This document shows positions 33,199 to 41,888 of a DNA stretch of 64,000 nucleotides, one piece after another. The notes below the pieces were generated by a model, which was not told the origin of the DNA, did no database searches, and saw only the letters and a list, made by a program, of their open reading frames with translations. The position numbers were made by a program, and so were the translations under genes. Source of the DNA: Alicyclobacillus suci (GTDB lineage Bacteria > Bacillota > Bacilli > Alicyclobacillales > Alicyclobacillaceae); assembly GCF_017329615.1 (NCBI RefSeq), contig NZ_JAFMTW010000004.1, positions 62,001-126,000 of the forward strand, read 5' to 3'. Within the stretch, counting starts at the first letter, position 1. Every line of letters starts with the position of its first letter.

Positions 33199-34419
33199 CT
33201 AGCTCATATTCCCTAAGCCCTGATAAAGAGAGAACATAGGCAATAGCGCCGCGAGGACAATACCGCCGACCACGACGGCCAGAAACGCAATCATCACGGG
33301 TTCTATCAGTTGCCGCAGTCGATCAACCATCGTCGCCACATCCGCCTCGTAGAAATCGGCAACTTTGCCGAGCATGTCGTCGAGGTTACCCGTCTGTTCA
33401 CCGATGCGAATCATCTGGGTGACCATCGGGGGAAACGCGTCGTTTGCGCGCAGTGGCTCCACAATAGATTCACCACTTTGCAAATGCTCGCGAGCATCGC
33501 GCAGCGTGCTTGCAATATAGCGATTATCGACCGCATCCGCCGTGATAGAGATGGCCTCCAACGCAGGCACAGCACTTCGAAAAAGCATCGACATGGTGCG
33601 CGTCGTACGAGCGACCGCCGCCTTTTGCAACAGTGTCCCAAACACCGGGATTCGCAAAATCCACTTATCCTTGAGGTAGAGATTTTTCGGGTTGCGGGAC
33701 GCGATCAGTATCGCGGCACACAAGACAACAATGATGGACAATACAATGTACCAACGATGTGTGACAAAGAAGGAGAGTGCTAAGATGATTCTCGTTGGCA
33801 GAGGTAGTGTGAGATGCTGATCTTGAAACACGGTCACGAACGTAGGAATCACTCGGACGAGCAGAAAAATCGCCACCGCAATGGAAAAGATGCTCACCGA
33901 AACCGGGTAGACCATCGCGGACTTAATTTTCTCTGTCGTCTCGTGCTGCTTCTCGACGTACGTCGCGGTACTCTCCAGCACGTCGTCCAATGTACCGGAG
34001 ACTTCACCCGCGTGAACCATTTGAACGAACATTTGCGGAAAGATTTTGGGGTGCTGCGCCAAGCTCTCCGACAGCGCCGTCCCGTCCGTCACGCGCTCCA
34101 TCACGCTGTCCAGCGCGAATCGGAAATCTTTGCTTCGCGCTTGCTCCGCCAACACTTGCAACGACTCCACGACGGGGATTCCGGCCCGAATCAACGTTGC
34201 AAACTGCCGACAAAACACCACAAATTCATCCGGTTTGATCTTCTTTCTACCAAACGTAATTTCCTTTGTCCATACTGAATTCTTGACCTCTTCAATTTGA
34301 ACCACATGAATACCTTGTTGCGTCAACTGATACAATGCTTCGTCACGGTGCTCCGCTTCAACGCGGCCGCGTTGCCGATGACCTCGGCTGACGATGCCTT
34401 CGTATGTGAAGACAGCCAT
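33199..34419 (-). CDS. pilC: Type IV pilus inner-membrane platform protein PilC (GspF family)
   Basis: 406 residues with two GspF domains (about 70-193 and 272-395) and three to four membrane segments. Conserved stretches include FCRQFATLIRAGIPVVESLQ, FVQMVHAGEVSGTLDDVLES and MIRIGEQTGNLDDMLGKVAD. It is the membrane platform on which PilB acts to polymerise pilins. The ATG follows AAGGAG at 8 nt, 27 nt after pilB. The 138-nt gap to the major pilin gene holds no clear promoter. Confidence 0.93.
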   Translation of the reverse strand: MAVFTYEGIVSRGHRQRGRVEAEHRDEALYQLTQQGIHVVQIEEVKNSVWTKEITFGRKKIKPDEFVVFCRQFATLIRAGIPVVESLQVLAEQARSKDFRFALDSVMERVTDGTALSESLAQHPKIFPQMFVQMVHAGEVSGTLDDVLESTATYVEKQHETTEKIKSAMVYPVSVSIFSIAVAIFLLVRVIPTFVTVFQDQHLTLPLPTRIILALSFFVTHRWYIVLSIIVVLCAAILIASRNPKNLYLKDKWILRIPVFGTLLQKAAVARTTRTMSMLFRSAVPALEAISITADAVDNRYIASTLRDAREHLQSGESIVEPLRANDAFPPMVTQMIRIGEQTGNLDDMLGKVADFYEADVATMVDRLRQLIEPVMIAFLAVVVGGIVLAALLPMFSLYQGLGNMS

Positions 34420-34446
34420 CGTGGGCGCTCCTTTCCGCGGGCGATA

Positions 34447-36114
34447 TCAATAGCGCGCGTCCATCGCCGTGACCCGGAGAACTTCCTGGACGGTCGTCAA
34501 CTGTGCACTCGCTTTTGCCAATCCGTCTGCAATCATCGCAGTCATGCCATGCGCCAAGGCGTACGCCCGATAGTCGCTGTCCGATTGCCTATTCAACACC
34601 ATGCGGGCTATCTCGTCGTCCATGAGAAACAGTTCATGGACCGCCATGCGCCCCTTGTACCCCGTGTTGCCACACATTCTACAACCGCGGCCAATCACCA
34701 AATTCGCACTGGAGCAGCCATAATCGGCAAACAATTTCTCCTCAATAGGCGTTGGCTGATACGGCACGCTACACTGTCGACACACTTTGCGGACCAACCG
34801 CTGAGCCACGACGCCCGTGATGGCCGATGCGACCATGTAGGGTTCCACACCCATGTCCATCAAGCGGTTCAAGGCGCTCGCCGCATCGTTCGTGTGCAGG
34901 GTGGAGAACACCTGGTGGCCCGTCACGGCGGCACGAGCAGCAATTTCCGCGGTCTCGTCGTCACGTATCTCACCAATCATGACAATATCCGGATCCTGCC
35001 GCAAAATCGCCCGCAACCCCCGCGCGAACGTCAGGCCTGTCGCGTGATTCACCTGTACCTGATTGACCCCGTCCATCTGATACTCAATCGGATCTTCGAT
35101 GGTAATGACGTTGACCTCCGGCGTCGCGCGCTCGCGCAGCGCGGCGTACAGAGTTGACGTCTTCCCTGAACCTGTCGGCCCCGTGATGAGTATCGCGCCT
35201 TGCGGACGATGGAGCATAGCGCGAAACGTCGAGAGATTCGCGTCGCTGAAGCCTAATTGCTCCAGTTGCAAGACCGTCGTTCGCAAATCAAGTACACGCA
35301 ACACGACCTTCTCACCGTGCGCCGTCGGCATCGTCGAGACGCGAACGTCGATATCGTGGTTCGCCTCGTGAAGCTGAAACCGACCATCCTGCGGCAGACG
35401 CTGTTCGGCGATATTCAGGCTCGCCAACACTTTCACGCGAGCCACGAGCACGTTCTGCATACTGCGCGGCAAGGTCTGCTCTGTGCGCAGAACGCCGTCG
35501 ACGCGATAGCGAATGCGTACCCCTTCGGGTTGTGGATCAAAATGAATGTCACTCGCCCGCGCCGAAACGGCCTGCAACAAAATCTGATTCATCAGGCGCA
35601 CCACAGGCGAATCCACGCGGTTGGCTTCCGCTTCGTCGACCAACGCTTCGGCAGGGACACTCTGAATCGCCGCCTCCACCGACTCTTGCAAATTGTAATA
35701 GCGATGAATGGCTCGTTGAATGTCGTCCCGCGCGGCAATCGCCGGCTCAATCGCAAAGCCTGTCGTCATTCGCAAATCGTCGATGGCATAGTAATCGAGC
35801 GGATCGACCATCGCCACAAAAAGGCGGTTTCCCTCCCGGCGAAACGGGACAACTTTATACGTCTTCGCGAGGCGTTCTGGAATGAGTTTTAGTAGATTTC
35901 TGTCAATTTGATATTGGGAGAGCTGTACATGTGGAATACCCAGCTGAAATTCGAGCACCTCGACGAGCTGCTCTTGTGTAATATACCCCTTGTTGATGAG
36001 GACATCGCCCAGGCGCTCCTCCGTCTCGCGTTGTTCACGCAGTGCCTGTTGGAGCTGCTCAGGTGTCAGGATGCCGACCTCGACAAGCATTTCACCGATC
36101 CGCTTTCGCGCCAT
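34447..36114 (-). CDS. pilB: Type IV pilus extension ATPase PilB (GspE family)
   Basis: 555 residues: an N-terminal MshEN/T2SSE_N domain (about 1-130; IGEMLVEVGILTPEQLQQAL), then the AAA-type motor with Walker A GPTGSGKT (312-319), the Asp box ITIEDPIE, Walker B region DPDIVMIGEIRD and His box. A tetracysteine zinc site is present (C445, C448, C478, C481). It powers pilus extension. The ATG at 36114 has GGGGA 6 nt upstream. It heads the pilus operon. No pilT retraction ATPase or prepilin peptidase gene is in this window. Confidence 0.95.
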   Translation of the reverse strand: MARKRIGEMLVEVGILTPEQLQQALREQRETEERLGDVLINKGYITQEQLVEVLEFQLGIPHVQLSQYQIDRNLLKLIPERLAKTYKVVPFRREGNRLFVAMVDPLDYYAIDDLRMTTGFAIEPAIAARDDIQRAIHRYYNLQESVEAAIQSVPAEALVDEAEANRVDSPVVRLMNQILLQAVSARASDIHFDPQPEGVRIRYRVDGVLRTEQTLPRSMQNVLVARVKVLASLNIAEQRLPQDGRFQLHEANHDIDVRVSTMPTAHGEKVVLRVLDLRTTVLQLEQLGFSDANLSTFRAMLHRPQGAILITGPTGSGKTSTLYAALRERATPEVNVITIEDPIEYQMDGVNQVQVNHATGLTFARGLRAILRQDPDIVMIGEIRDDETAEIAARAAVTGHQVFSTLHTNDAASALNRLMDMGVEPYMVASAITGVVAQRLVRKVCRQCSVPYQPTPIEEKLFADYGCSSANLVIGRGCRMCGNTGYKGRMAVHELFLMDDEIARMVLNRQSDSDYRAYALAHGMTAMIADGLAKASAQLTTVQEVLRVTAMDARY

Positions 36115-36191
36115 ACCCAATCCCCTACGGATTCTGACGTTCTATACATGAGTTAATATAGCACAGAAGACAAAGCTTTGGACGAGCGGAA

Positions 36192-36223
36192 TCAGGCGCC
36201 CGAACAAAACTTCGGGCGCCTGA
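36192..36223. terminator. Terminator hairpin between the glycosyltransferase gene and pilB
   Basis: Perfect 13-bp GC-rich stem (36192-36204 / 36211-36223) with a 6-nt loop, 31 nt past the glycosyltransferase stop and 78 nt before the pilB start. There is no T-run, but its place fits transcript separation. Confidence 0.6.
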
Positions 36224-36253
36224 CTTGGAGGCGTTAGCTCATTTTTCTTTCAT

Positions 36254-37546
36254 TCAGGATTGGACGGGCGCCCGACGCCACCCGGCGAATAGCCACTTTC
36301 CCGCCTGGACGAGCCCGTAGATACCCGACGGAACGCCGGAGAACATCAGCCACATCAGCGGTTCATTGTACCGTTGATACGCGAAGAACACGCTGAACAA
36401 GACCGTAAAGTACAAGAGCGTCAACAGGACCGTGAGAACCTCGCGGCGTTTGCCGTGTGCAAATAACAGCGCGAGGCCGTGGCCGATCAGCGAGATCCAA
36501 AGTAGGACAGGCTGAATCGCCTTGAGCGTGTCCGGCAATACACCGAGGATGCGAATGGGATAATACGCCCGGTTCCAAAGAATCCCCGGCTTAATCCACA
36601 GATAGCTTCGCCAAAAATCCTGCGGATGCGCGTGATGCCACTCGCGAATGCGATACATCGCCGCGTGCTGCTGAGCTTTAAACCACGCAATTTCGTGCAT
36701 GGCTTGCGGCCGCAAGTCAGGGTGTACATCCAGGATGTGATGCTCGACGACGGTCGGATTGCTCGGATTCGGGAAATTCACGCCTTGGAACGTGCCGAGC
36801 AACAGCGGGTTGGCCGCATCGTCCGTCAGCGCAATAAACTGATGAAAGACCAGCAAGTTGCGAATCCACCAAGGCAACATGCAAACAACCACAATGCACG
36901 CCGCAATGACCCCATGTCCAATAAGCTTGCGCCACGGGTAACGCTTGATAATCAAATAGAATAGTACAATGACGGCCCAAAGTAGCACATTTGGCCGGAA
37001 ATACACGGACACCATGAACAACACGGTGGCAATGACGACGTGGCGCAACCTGTGTGAGTCGGCGGCCTTGAACAGGTAGAACACGGTCCACGCGAAAGCG
37101 GCCATAAACGGCGTCTCCGTCAGGAACAACGTATCCGTTTCTATCCCTGGCACGTACAGCGCAAGAAACAAAGCCACGACAAACGCAGCATACCGGTTCC
37201 AAACGTAGGCTACACTCTGGTACGCCCCGAGGATACCGACAGCGCCAATCAGCGTAAACACGATTTTCCCGACATACAGCCCAACGGCACCTTGTCCAAA
37301 CACGCCGAGCACGGCAGCCAAAATCAGCGTCATGCCGGGTAACATGTGAACCGTCGGCGCATCCGGGGTGTAGTATGAATATGTACCCGATTGCAAGAGC
37401 CACTCTGCACTGCGCAAATACCCTGCATCATCGCTGTGGAGGGTCACATACGGTCCGTAATGGAAAATGACACATAGACGAATGACCATCGCCAGGGCGA
37501 TGGGGACTATCCATAGTGCGTGATGTAAGATTCGTTGTCGGTTCAT
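36254..37546 (-). CDS. Membrane glycosyltransferase, GT39/PMT_2-like
   Basis: 430 residues with some 9-11 membrane segments. The first extracellular loop has HSDDAGYLRSAEWLLQSGTY, where the paired Asp after TM1 is the catalytic signature of GT-C enzymes of the ArnT/PMT type, which use polyprenyl-phosphate sugars. The middle loop (about 245-320) is soluble. It could glycosylate a surface protein or lipid; lying next to the pilus operon, pilin is a candidate, but this is speculation. The ribosome site is weak (GGGAATCA). Confidence 0.8.
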   Translation of the reverse strand: MNRQRILHHALWIVPIALAMVIRLCVIFHYGPYVTLHSDDAGYLRSAEWLLQSGTYSYYTPDAPTVHMLPGMTLILAAVLGVFGQGAVGLYVGKIVFTLIGAVGILGAYQSVAYVWNRYAAFVVALFLALYVPGIETDTLFLTETPFMAAFAWTVFYLFKAADSHRLRHVVIATVLFMVSVYFRPNVLLWAVIVLFYLIIKRYPWRKLIGHGVIAACIVVVCMLPWWIRNLLVFHQFIALTDDAANPLLLGTFQGVNFPNPSNPTVVEHHILDVHPDLRPQAMHEIAWFKAQQHAAMYRIREWHHAHPQDFWRSYLWIKPGILWNRAYYPIRILGVLPDTLKAIQPVLLWISLIGHGLALLFAHGKRREVLTVLLTLLYFTVLFSVFFAYQRYNEPLMWLMFSGVPSGIYGLVQAGKWLFAGWRRAPVQS

Positions 37547-37664
37547 TGATTCCCAAGCCTCACAAGTTATTTGCCAACAGTCTACACCATTCGACAGGCA
37601 GTGAATACCCGCTGACAGACGTCACCATCGACGATACAATCATCTGTGAGAGGAGCGGTTGCAC

Positions 37665-37943
37665 GTGACGGTGACAGATGCTGCAAAAATGGAACTGCTT
37701 CGATTCAGCCGAGAAGAACTCGCCGACGGCGAATTCATTCGAGTAGCCCGGGCCTATCAGTGTGGTGGTCCAAGATTCCAACTCATCGTGGATGACACAG
37801 AGAGCAAGTTGGATGAACGAATTGTGATAGATGAGGTCACCCTCTTCGTCGACAGCGCGTGCCACCGACTGCTTAAGGACGTCACGATAGATTTTACGGA
37901 CGCTGGTTTCTCATTTCATGATGCCGACAATCTGCGCTGTTAG
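37665..37943 (+). CDS. HesB/IscA-like iron-sulfur biogenesis domain protein
   Basis: 92 residues of the HesB/YadR/IscA fold: VTDAAKMELLRFSREEL, FIRVARAYQCGG and LFVDSACHRLL map to the family's strands. The cysteine pattern is unusual: C33 (QCGG), one in SACHR and the terminal residue, instead of the C-x-C pair of IscA, so cluster binding is uncertain. The GTG at 37665 is 9 nt behind AGGAG; a TTG 6 nt earlier is possible. It stands alone, divergent from the glycosyltransferase gene. Confidence 0.75.
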   Translation: MTVTDAAKMELLRFSREELADGEFIRVARAYQCGGPRFQLIVDDTESKLDERIVIDEVTLFVDSACHRLLKDVTIDFTDAGFSFHDADNLRC

Positions 37944-38004
37944 GATACGCATCGGCGGGGTGGCGATGGAGTGATGGGGCTGCAGCGGGGTGGCTTGGGG
38001 GCTG

Positions 38005-38190
38005 TGGACATCAGGTACGGAACAAGCCCTATTTACTGAAAAGCTGCCCGATAAAAGCCGAAACTGACGATTCGCGCAGATTTGATGCCTTACTGACACC
38101 AAGAGACGCGCGAATGTCTGATTAAGACAGTCCAACCGCAGAGAGGTGCCGCAGGCGCACCGGATTACCGGCCCCCAATCGCGCCGCGAC
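38005..38190. repeat. Dispersed intergenic repeat, copy B
   Basis: Matches copy A (27121-27330): CCTATTTACT, GCCCGATAAA, GCAGATTTGATG, then TGTCT-GATT-AAGACA (38115-38129) at the place of copy A's GTCTTA/TAAGAC dyad, and a CGGCCC-CAATC-CGCC module shared by both. It fills the 277-nt gap between the HesB-like gene and the 3' end of the ZIP gene. Both copies have the same orientation relative to a minus-strand gene end. Confidence 0.75.
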
Positions 38191-38220
38191 AGTCGCCAAA
38201 AGACCGTTCGCGCACGCTCG

Positions 38221-38976
38221 TTAGCTCAGGCCCACGTGCTGAATCAGCAGCAACGAGATGTAGAAGATGCCAACGCCTATCACAGCGGCAATGACACTGC
38301 CGCGATTTTGGCCTCGAACTACCGGCATGAGGTCAGTCATCGACACATAGAGGAACGTACCAGTAGCCAGCGCCATTAATATTTTGACGACATGTTGGTC
38401 AATCGCCCCAACTTCCAGAGTCAAAACGGCGCCAATGAGGGTGGAGACCGCGAGACCCACGGACGTCAGCAGCGCGCGCATCCGCGATGTGCCCGAAGCG
38501 AGCGTGATGGTGGCCATACTAAATCCCTCAGGTATTTTGTGCATAGTAATGGCGACAAAAATGAGCAATCCTGTAGCGCGGCTGATACTAAATGCGCCCG
38601 CGATAATGACACCGTCCATAAAGGTATGTAACAGCAATCCGACGAAAGAGACGAAGGCAGCCCGAGAGCTAAGTACCGCACCAGGGTGGTGCCCCATCTC
38701 GGGGGCAGCCGATTCGCGGTGGTGTGCATTCGCACTGTATCGTTCTAAAATCAACAAAATGAGATAACCAATGACAATGTATAATGGCGATGTTGCCGGC
38801 AGTTCGCTCAACGAGTCAGGCAATCGGTCTAGTACAGTGGCGCCTAATAGGAACCCCGCGCCGAGCCCCGTGACAATCATCGTCTGCTGTGGGTTCAGTC
38901 GCTTAACCACAGTGACAGCACCGCCAATCACATCAGCAAATGCTGCAATGGTGCACAAGATCAGTGCAAACCACAT
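38221..38976 (-). CDS. ZIP family divalent metal transporter
   Basis: 251 residues, eight hydrophobic segments. TM4 and TM5 carry the metal-binding motifs: HTFMDGVIIAGAF and HKIPEGFSMATITL (His-x-x-x-Glu type). A His-rich cytoplasmic loop (HHRESAAPEMGHHPG) lies between TM3 and TM4, as in ZIP zinc or iron importers. The start is an ATG 25 nt into the divergent gap, with a weak GGAG site. The exact metal cannot be told from sequence. Confidence 0.9.
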   Translation of the reverse strand: MWFALILCTIAAFADVIGGAVTVVKRLNPQQTMIVTGLGAGFLLGATVLDRLPDSLSELPATSPLYIVIGYLILLILERYSANAHHRESAAPEMGHHPGAVLSSRAAFVSFVGLLLHTFMDGVIIAGAFSISRATGLLIFVAITMHKIPEGFSMATITLASGTSRMRALLTSVGLAVSTLIGAVLTLEVGAIDQHVVKILMALATGTFLYVSMTDLMPVVRGQNRGSVIAAVIGVGIFYISLLLIQHVGLS

Positions 38977-39198
38977 TGACCTACATCACTCCACGAGTCC
39001 CAGACATTTGGTGTAGCATGGTGATTGTATCAGCGTTATACTAACGTGTAAATAAGGGACGTTACGATTTGTATGTGATTCGGGCCATCTATAGGTAGTC
39101 CAATCCCGATAAAGCGTCAAATAAAGCGTCCAACTTGCGGTGTGATAAGCGTTCATCTTGTTGCAGAAGTGGACGCGCGCCCAGGCAGAAAGTGTGAG

Positions 39199-39555
39199 AT
39201 GGATATGGAAAACCAACATGAAACACTCGTCCACGGTGTCGTTGTGCGCGGTGTAGGCGTCCAACCAGACACCAAGTGTGCCCACTACGCGTCGGAAAAA
39301 GACATTATCGCTATCAAGTTTCCATGTTGCAATACCTACTACCCTTGTCACGCGTGTCACGAGGCCGTGGCAAATCACAAAGCGACCGTTTGGCCAAACG
39401 ACCAGTTTCGTGAAAAGGCGGTTCTCTGCGGCCATTGTGGACACGAACTCTCGATACAAGATTATCTTGAGGCAAACAACACCTGTCCATCCTGTTTCGC
39501 GTCATTCAACCCAGGTTGCAGCCGACACTATCATCTATATTTCTCCATGGCGTAA
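39199..39555 (+). CDS. CHY-type zinc finger protein
   Basis: About 118 residues. The zinc-finger ligands are evident: TKCAHYASEKDIIAIKF, CCNTYYPCHACHEAVANH, LCGHCGHELS and CPSCFASFNPGCSRHYHLYF, which is the CHY finger pattern. Such small proteins are widespread in Bacillales and are of unknown role, possibly redox or RNA related. The frame extends upstream to a GTG at 39142 but the Met at 39199 begins the conserved part; neither has a strong ribosome site, so the start is uncertain. Confidence 0.85.
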   Translation: MDMENQHETLVHGVVVRGVGVQPDTKCAHYASEKDIIAIKFPCCNTYYPCHACHEAVANHKATVWPNDQFREKAVLCGHCGHELSIQDYLEANNTCPSCFASFNPGCSRHYHLYFSMA

Positions 39556-39568
39556 CGTTTTAATCCTG

Positions 39569-40231
39569 TTAATCCAAGCGGACAGAAAATACGTCAGGCA
39601 GAGCTTGCAATTTCGAAATGACATCGTTGACATCGGCGCCGCGGCGTGTTCGCAACTGGATAGTCACCGTCAATGTTGGCGTATCCGCTGCCGCAGTCAC
39701 GCTGCGAATATTCGCTTTGCGCACCTCGGAACATCCAGTCTCAAGCATATGCAGTACCGCATGTAAATCGCCTGTCTCAATCATCAGACGGCATTGGGAG
39801 GGAAGGGAGAGGCGGCGGGATCGATTCAGGACCTCTAAAGCAATCAGCACTAACAGTGTCGTCACGGTGCCAACCACGTACATCCCCGCACCAATCGCCA
39901 GCCCAATTCCAGACGTCGCCCACAAACCTGCGGCTGTCGTCAAACCCCGTACAGATTGGCGCTGGACAATAATTGTCCCCGCACCGAGAAACCCAATTCC
40001 ACTGACGACCTGCGCCGCAATTCGGCTTGGGTCCAAAACGATTGAGTTCAATCCCATCAAATCCTGAAACCCGTACTTCGACACAATCATGATCAGTGCG
40101 CTACCTACACACACCACGAAATGGGTACGCAAGCCAGCCTCCTTTTCGCGACTTTTTCGTTCCCAGCCAATGAACGCACCAAGAATGCCGGAAATAATCA
40201 GCCGTAGTACCAACTCCAATTGCATGTGCAT
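39569..40231 (-). CDS. MgtC/SapB family membrane protein
   Basis: 220 residues: four to five membrane segments with the family marks LRLIISGILGAFIGWERKSR, AGLRTHFVVCVGSALIMIVS and VVSGIGFLGAGTI, then a C-terminal ACT-like soluble domain (about 145-220). MgtC-type proteins affect magnesium homeostasis and, in some bacteria, inhibit the F-type ATP synthase. The ATG at 40231 has GAGGTGA just upstream; a second ATG two codons later is possible. It is convergent with the CHY gene. Confidence 0.9.
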   Translation of the reverse strand: MHMQLELVLRLIISGILGAFIGWERKSREKEAGLRTHFVVCVGSALIMIVSKYGFQDLMGLNSIVLDPSRIAAQVVSGIGFLGAGTIIVQRQSVRGLTTAAGLWATSGIGLAIGAGMYVVGTVTTLLVLIALEVLNRSRRLSLPSQCRLMIETGDLHAVLHMLETGCSEVRKANIRSVTAAADTPTLTVTIQLRTRRGADVNDVISKLQALPDVFSVRLD

Positions 40232-40349
40232 GCAGGTCACCTCGCTTGTTTCTATCACGTATACTACAAACTTGTCTGCTCCATCCATCTTACGCCGAAT
40301 AGGTTTTTCCTAGTCTGAAAACTTTGCCACGCATTCCAGCAAAAGGTAA

Positions 40350-40378
40350 TTACATTATGTAAACTAACGTGTTATAAT
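40350..40378 (+). promoter_or_regulatory. Sigma-A promoter of a candidate small RNA
   Basis: TTACAT (40350-40355) and a perfect TATAAT (40373-40378) are 17 nt apart on the plus strand. No ORF with a ribosome site follows; the transcript would start near 40385 and meet a terminator at 40449. Confidence 0.75.
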
Positions 40379-40384
40379 TCATGC

Positions 40385-40481
40385 AGGGGTGACAAGCATC
40401 TACCTGTTTGTGTAGTTGCAAGTTACTTCTTCTCCCATATTCGACAATGGCTCGACTCTTTGAAAGAGTTCGAGCCTTTTT
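40385..40481 (+). ncRNA. Candidate small regulatory RNA, about 97 nt
   Basis: Bounded by a consensus promoter and an intrinsic terminator (stem 40449-40455 / 40470-40476 extended by CTCTT/AAGAG, then T5 at 40477-40481). The body can fold: GGGGTGAC pairs loosely with GTTACT and TCTCCC, and enclosed is GCATCTAC / GTAGTTGC. A CTTCTCCC single-stranded C-rich patch is reminiscent of antisense seed regions of Firmicute sRNAs. The first ATG is followed by a stop after two codons, so no peptide is expected. No match to a known RNA family was recognised. The remaining gap 40482-40654 has nothing visible. Confidence 0.6.
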
Positions 40482-40654
40482 GCGCTATCATCAACACATA
40501 TCCCTCCACAGTGAAGTGAAGCCCACGCTATCCCGCTATGAACCATGACGGCAAACAGCGGCAAGCAGATATGAAGAAGCCGGATGGGCCACCAGAAGCT
40601 CTGATGGATCCAGCCGGCATATGGGGACAACACAATCATCTGGATACAACGAGA

Positions 40655-41734
40655 TTACTTCAGAATCGTCAAAGTGCTATCCTTTTGCGAAACGAGTAAG
40701 TCATAACCATTGTCCTGGAAAAATCCGTAGCCAAAGAGCGGGACGCCGGAATAGCTGGGATCGACAATACATGGAATATCCGGGAATTCAGTTCCCCCAA
40801 TACTCAACGTAATTTTGCTGACGTACGCATCGTCTTCGCCGCCAACGCCCTCAACTTGAATATCCCCTAGATTCGGCAGGTTGAGTGCATCCGCCAAGCT
40901 TTTCGTAATCAGCGGCTCAAATGCCCCCGTGTCCAACTGCAACAAGACGTCACTTCCCCCCGCCTGCGCATTGAAGAGGACAGCATTTTGATACGTTGTG
41001 ATGGGGACAGACGCGACCACCGTATCTCCGGCTGGAGGCGTCGCCATCGTGGCGCTCGCTGGTGAGAACGTCACAGACGTAGTAGTCAATTGCACATGCC
41101 CACTCGGATCTTTCCACGAAGCAGTGACCTTCACCGTCTCTGCGTGACTGTCATCAACGGCTGCAATATAGCTCCCATCCTCATCCGTGTAATCACTGAG
41201 GGTACTTTTGTCCTGGTCAGACGAAAAATAAGCGTTTCCCGTCACTGACAAGGTGATGGGCTGATGTGGAACGGATTCGTCATTGTCGCCAACCAGCACG
41301 TTAATGGGCGCCGGACTGCCAACGGGCGCCGACTGCTTATCCATATAGATTTCATAATCGTGCGGAACAGGGACAGACGTAAAATTAAAGCCGCCACCCT
41401 TCAGCTTGGTGGCCTTGATTTTCGCTCCAACTTTCGCCCATGGCAGGTATGTGTTTCCTTGATACACCACGCCTTGAACGGTACCGCCGGTAATCGCAAA
41501 TTTGCCATCGCCTAGATACTCATACGGGGTTTGAAACGATTTGAGCGCTTGCCACTCGAGATACGTCTCATTGCCCACCGCAATCGCCGGGATGGATTTC
41601 CCATTGACTTCCGCCCGGACCTGACCTGTGGCCACCTTCGTCGTGGCCGCATGAGCCGTAGCGGCAATACTGGGGAGCAAGAGTGCAACGGCAGACGACG
41701 ATAGCAAAATGCTCAATTTTTTGATGGGCTTCAC
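40655..41734 (-). CDS. Secreted stalk-like protein with retropepsin-like aspartic protease domain
   Basis: 359 residues: signal peptide (1-29, AATAHA end), an N-terminal part resembling a copper amine oxidase-type stalk (about 38-120; VNGKSIPAIAVGNETYLEW, VVYQGNTYLPWAKVG), an Ig-like middle (about 125-230), and a C-terminal retropepsin-like domain with LLQLDTGAFEPLITKSLADA (DTG at 268-270) and SKITLSIGGTEFPDIPCIV. The DTG and hydrophobic flanks fit clan AA proteases that act as dimers, so activity outside the cell is possible but unproven. The GTG start at 41734 follows AGGAAG at about 5 nt. Confidence 0.72.
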   Translation of the reverse strand: MKPIKKLSILLSSSAVALLLPSIAATAHAATTKVATGQVRAEVNGKSIPAIAVGNETYLEWQALKSFQTPYEYLGDGKFAITGGTVQGVVYQGNTYLPWAKVGAKIKATKLKGGGFNFTSVPVPHDYEIYMDKQSAPVGSPAPINVLVGDNDESVPHQPITLSVTGNAYFSSDQDKSTLSDYTDEDGSYIAAVDDSHAETVKVTASWKDPSGHVQLTTTSVTFSPASATMATPPAGDTVVASVPITTYQNAVLFNAQAGGSDVLLQLDTGAFEPLITKSLADALNLPNLGDIQVEGVGGEDDAYVSKITLSIGGTEFPDIPCIVDPSYSGVPLFGYGFFQDNGYDLLVSQKDSTLTILK

Positions 41735-41888
41735 AGAATCTTCCTGCCTTCTTTTAATAGATAATCTTCCATAGAATTCGATCCGCCCTATCCCCATTCC
41801 TGCTAATCCAATTCGACATCTCGGGGTTTTCATGCAAAACTATAAGAAAGCGTAAACATCGATTGCGAAGATACGAGGAGGTTCTGTC

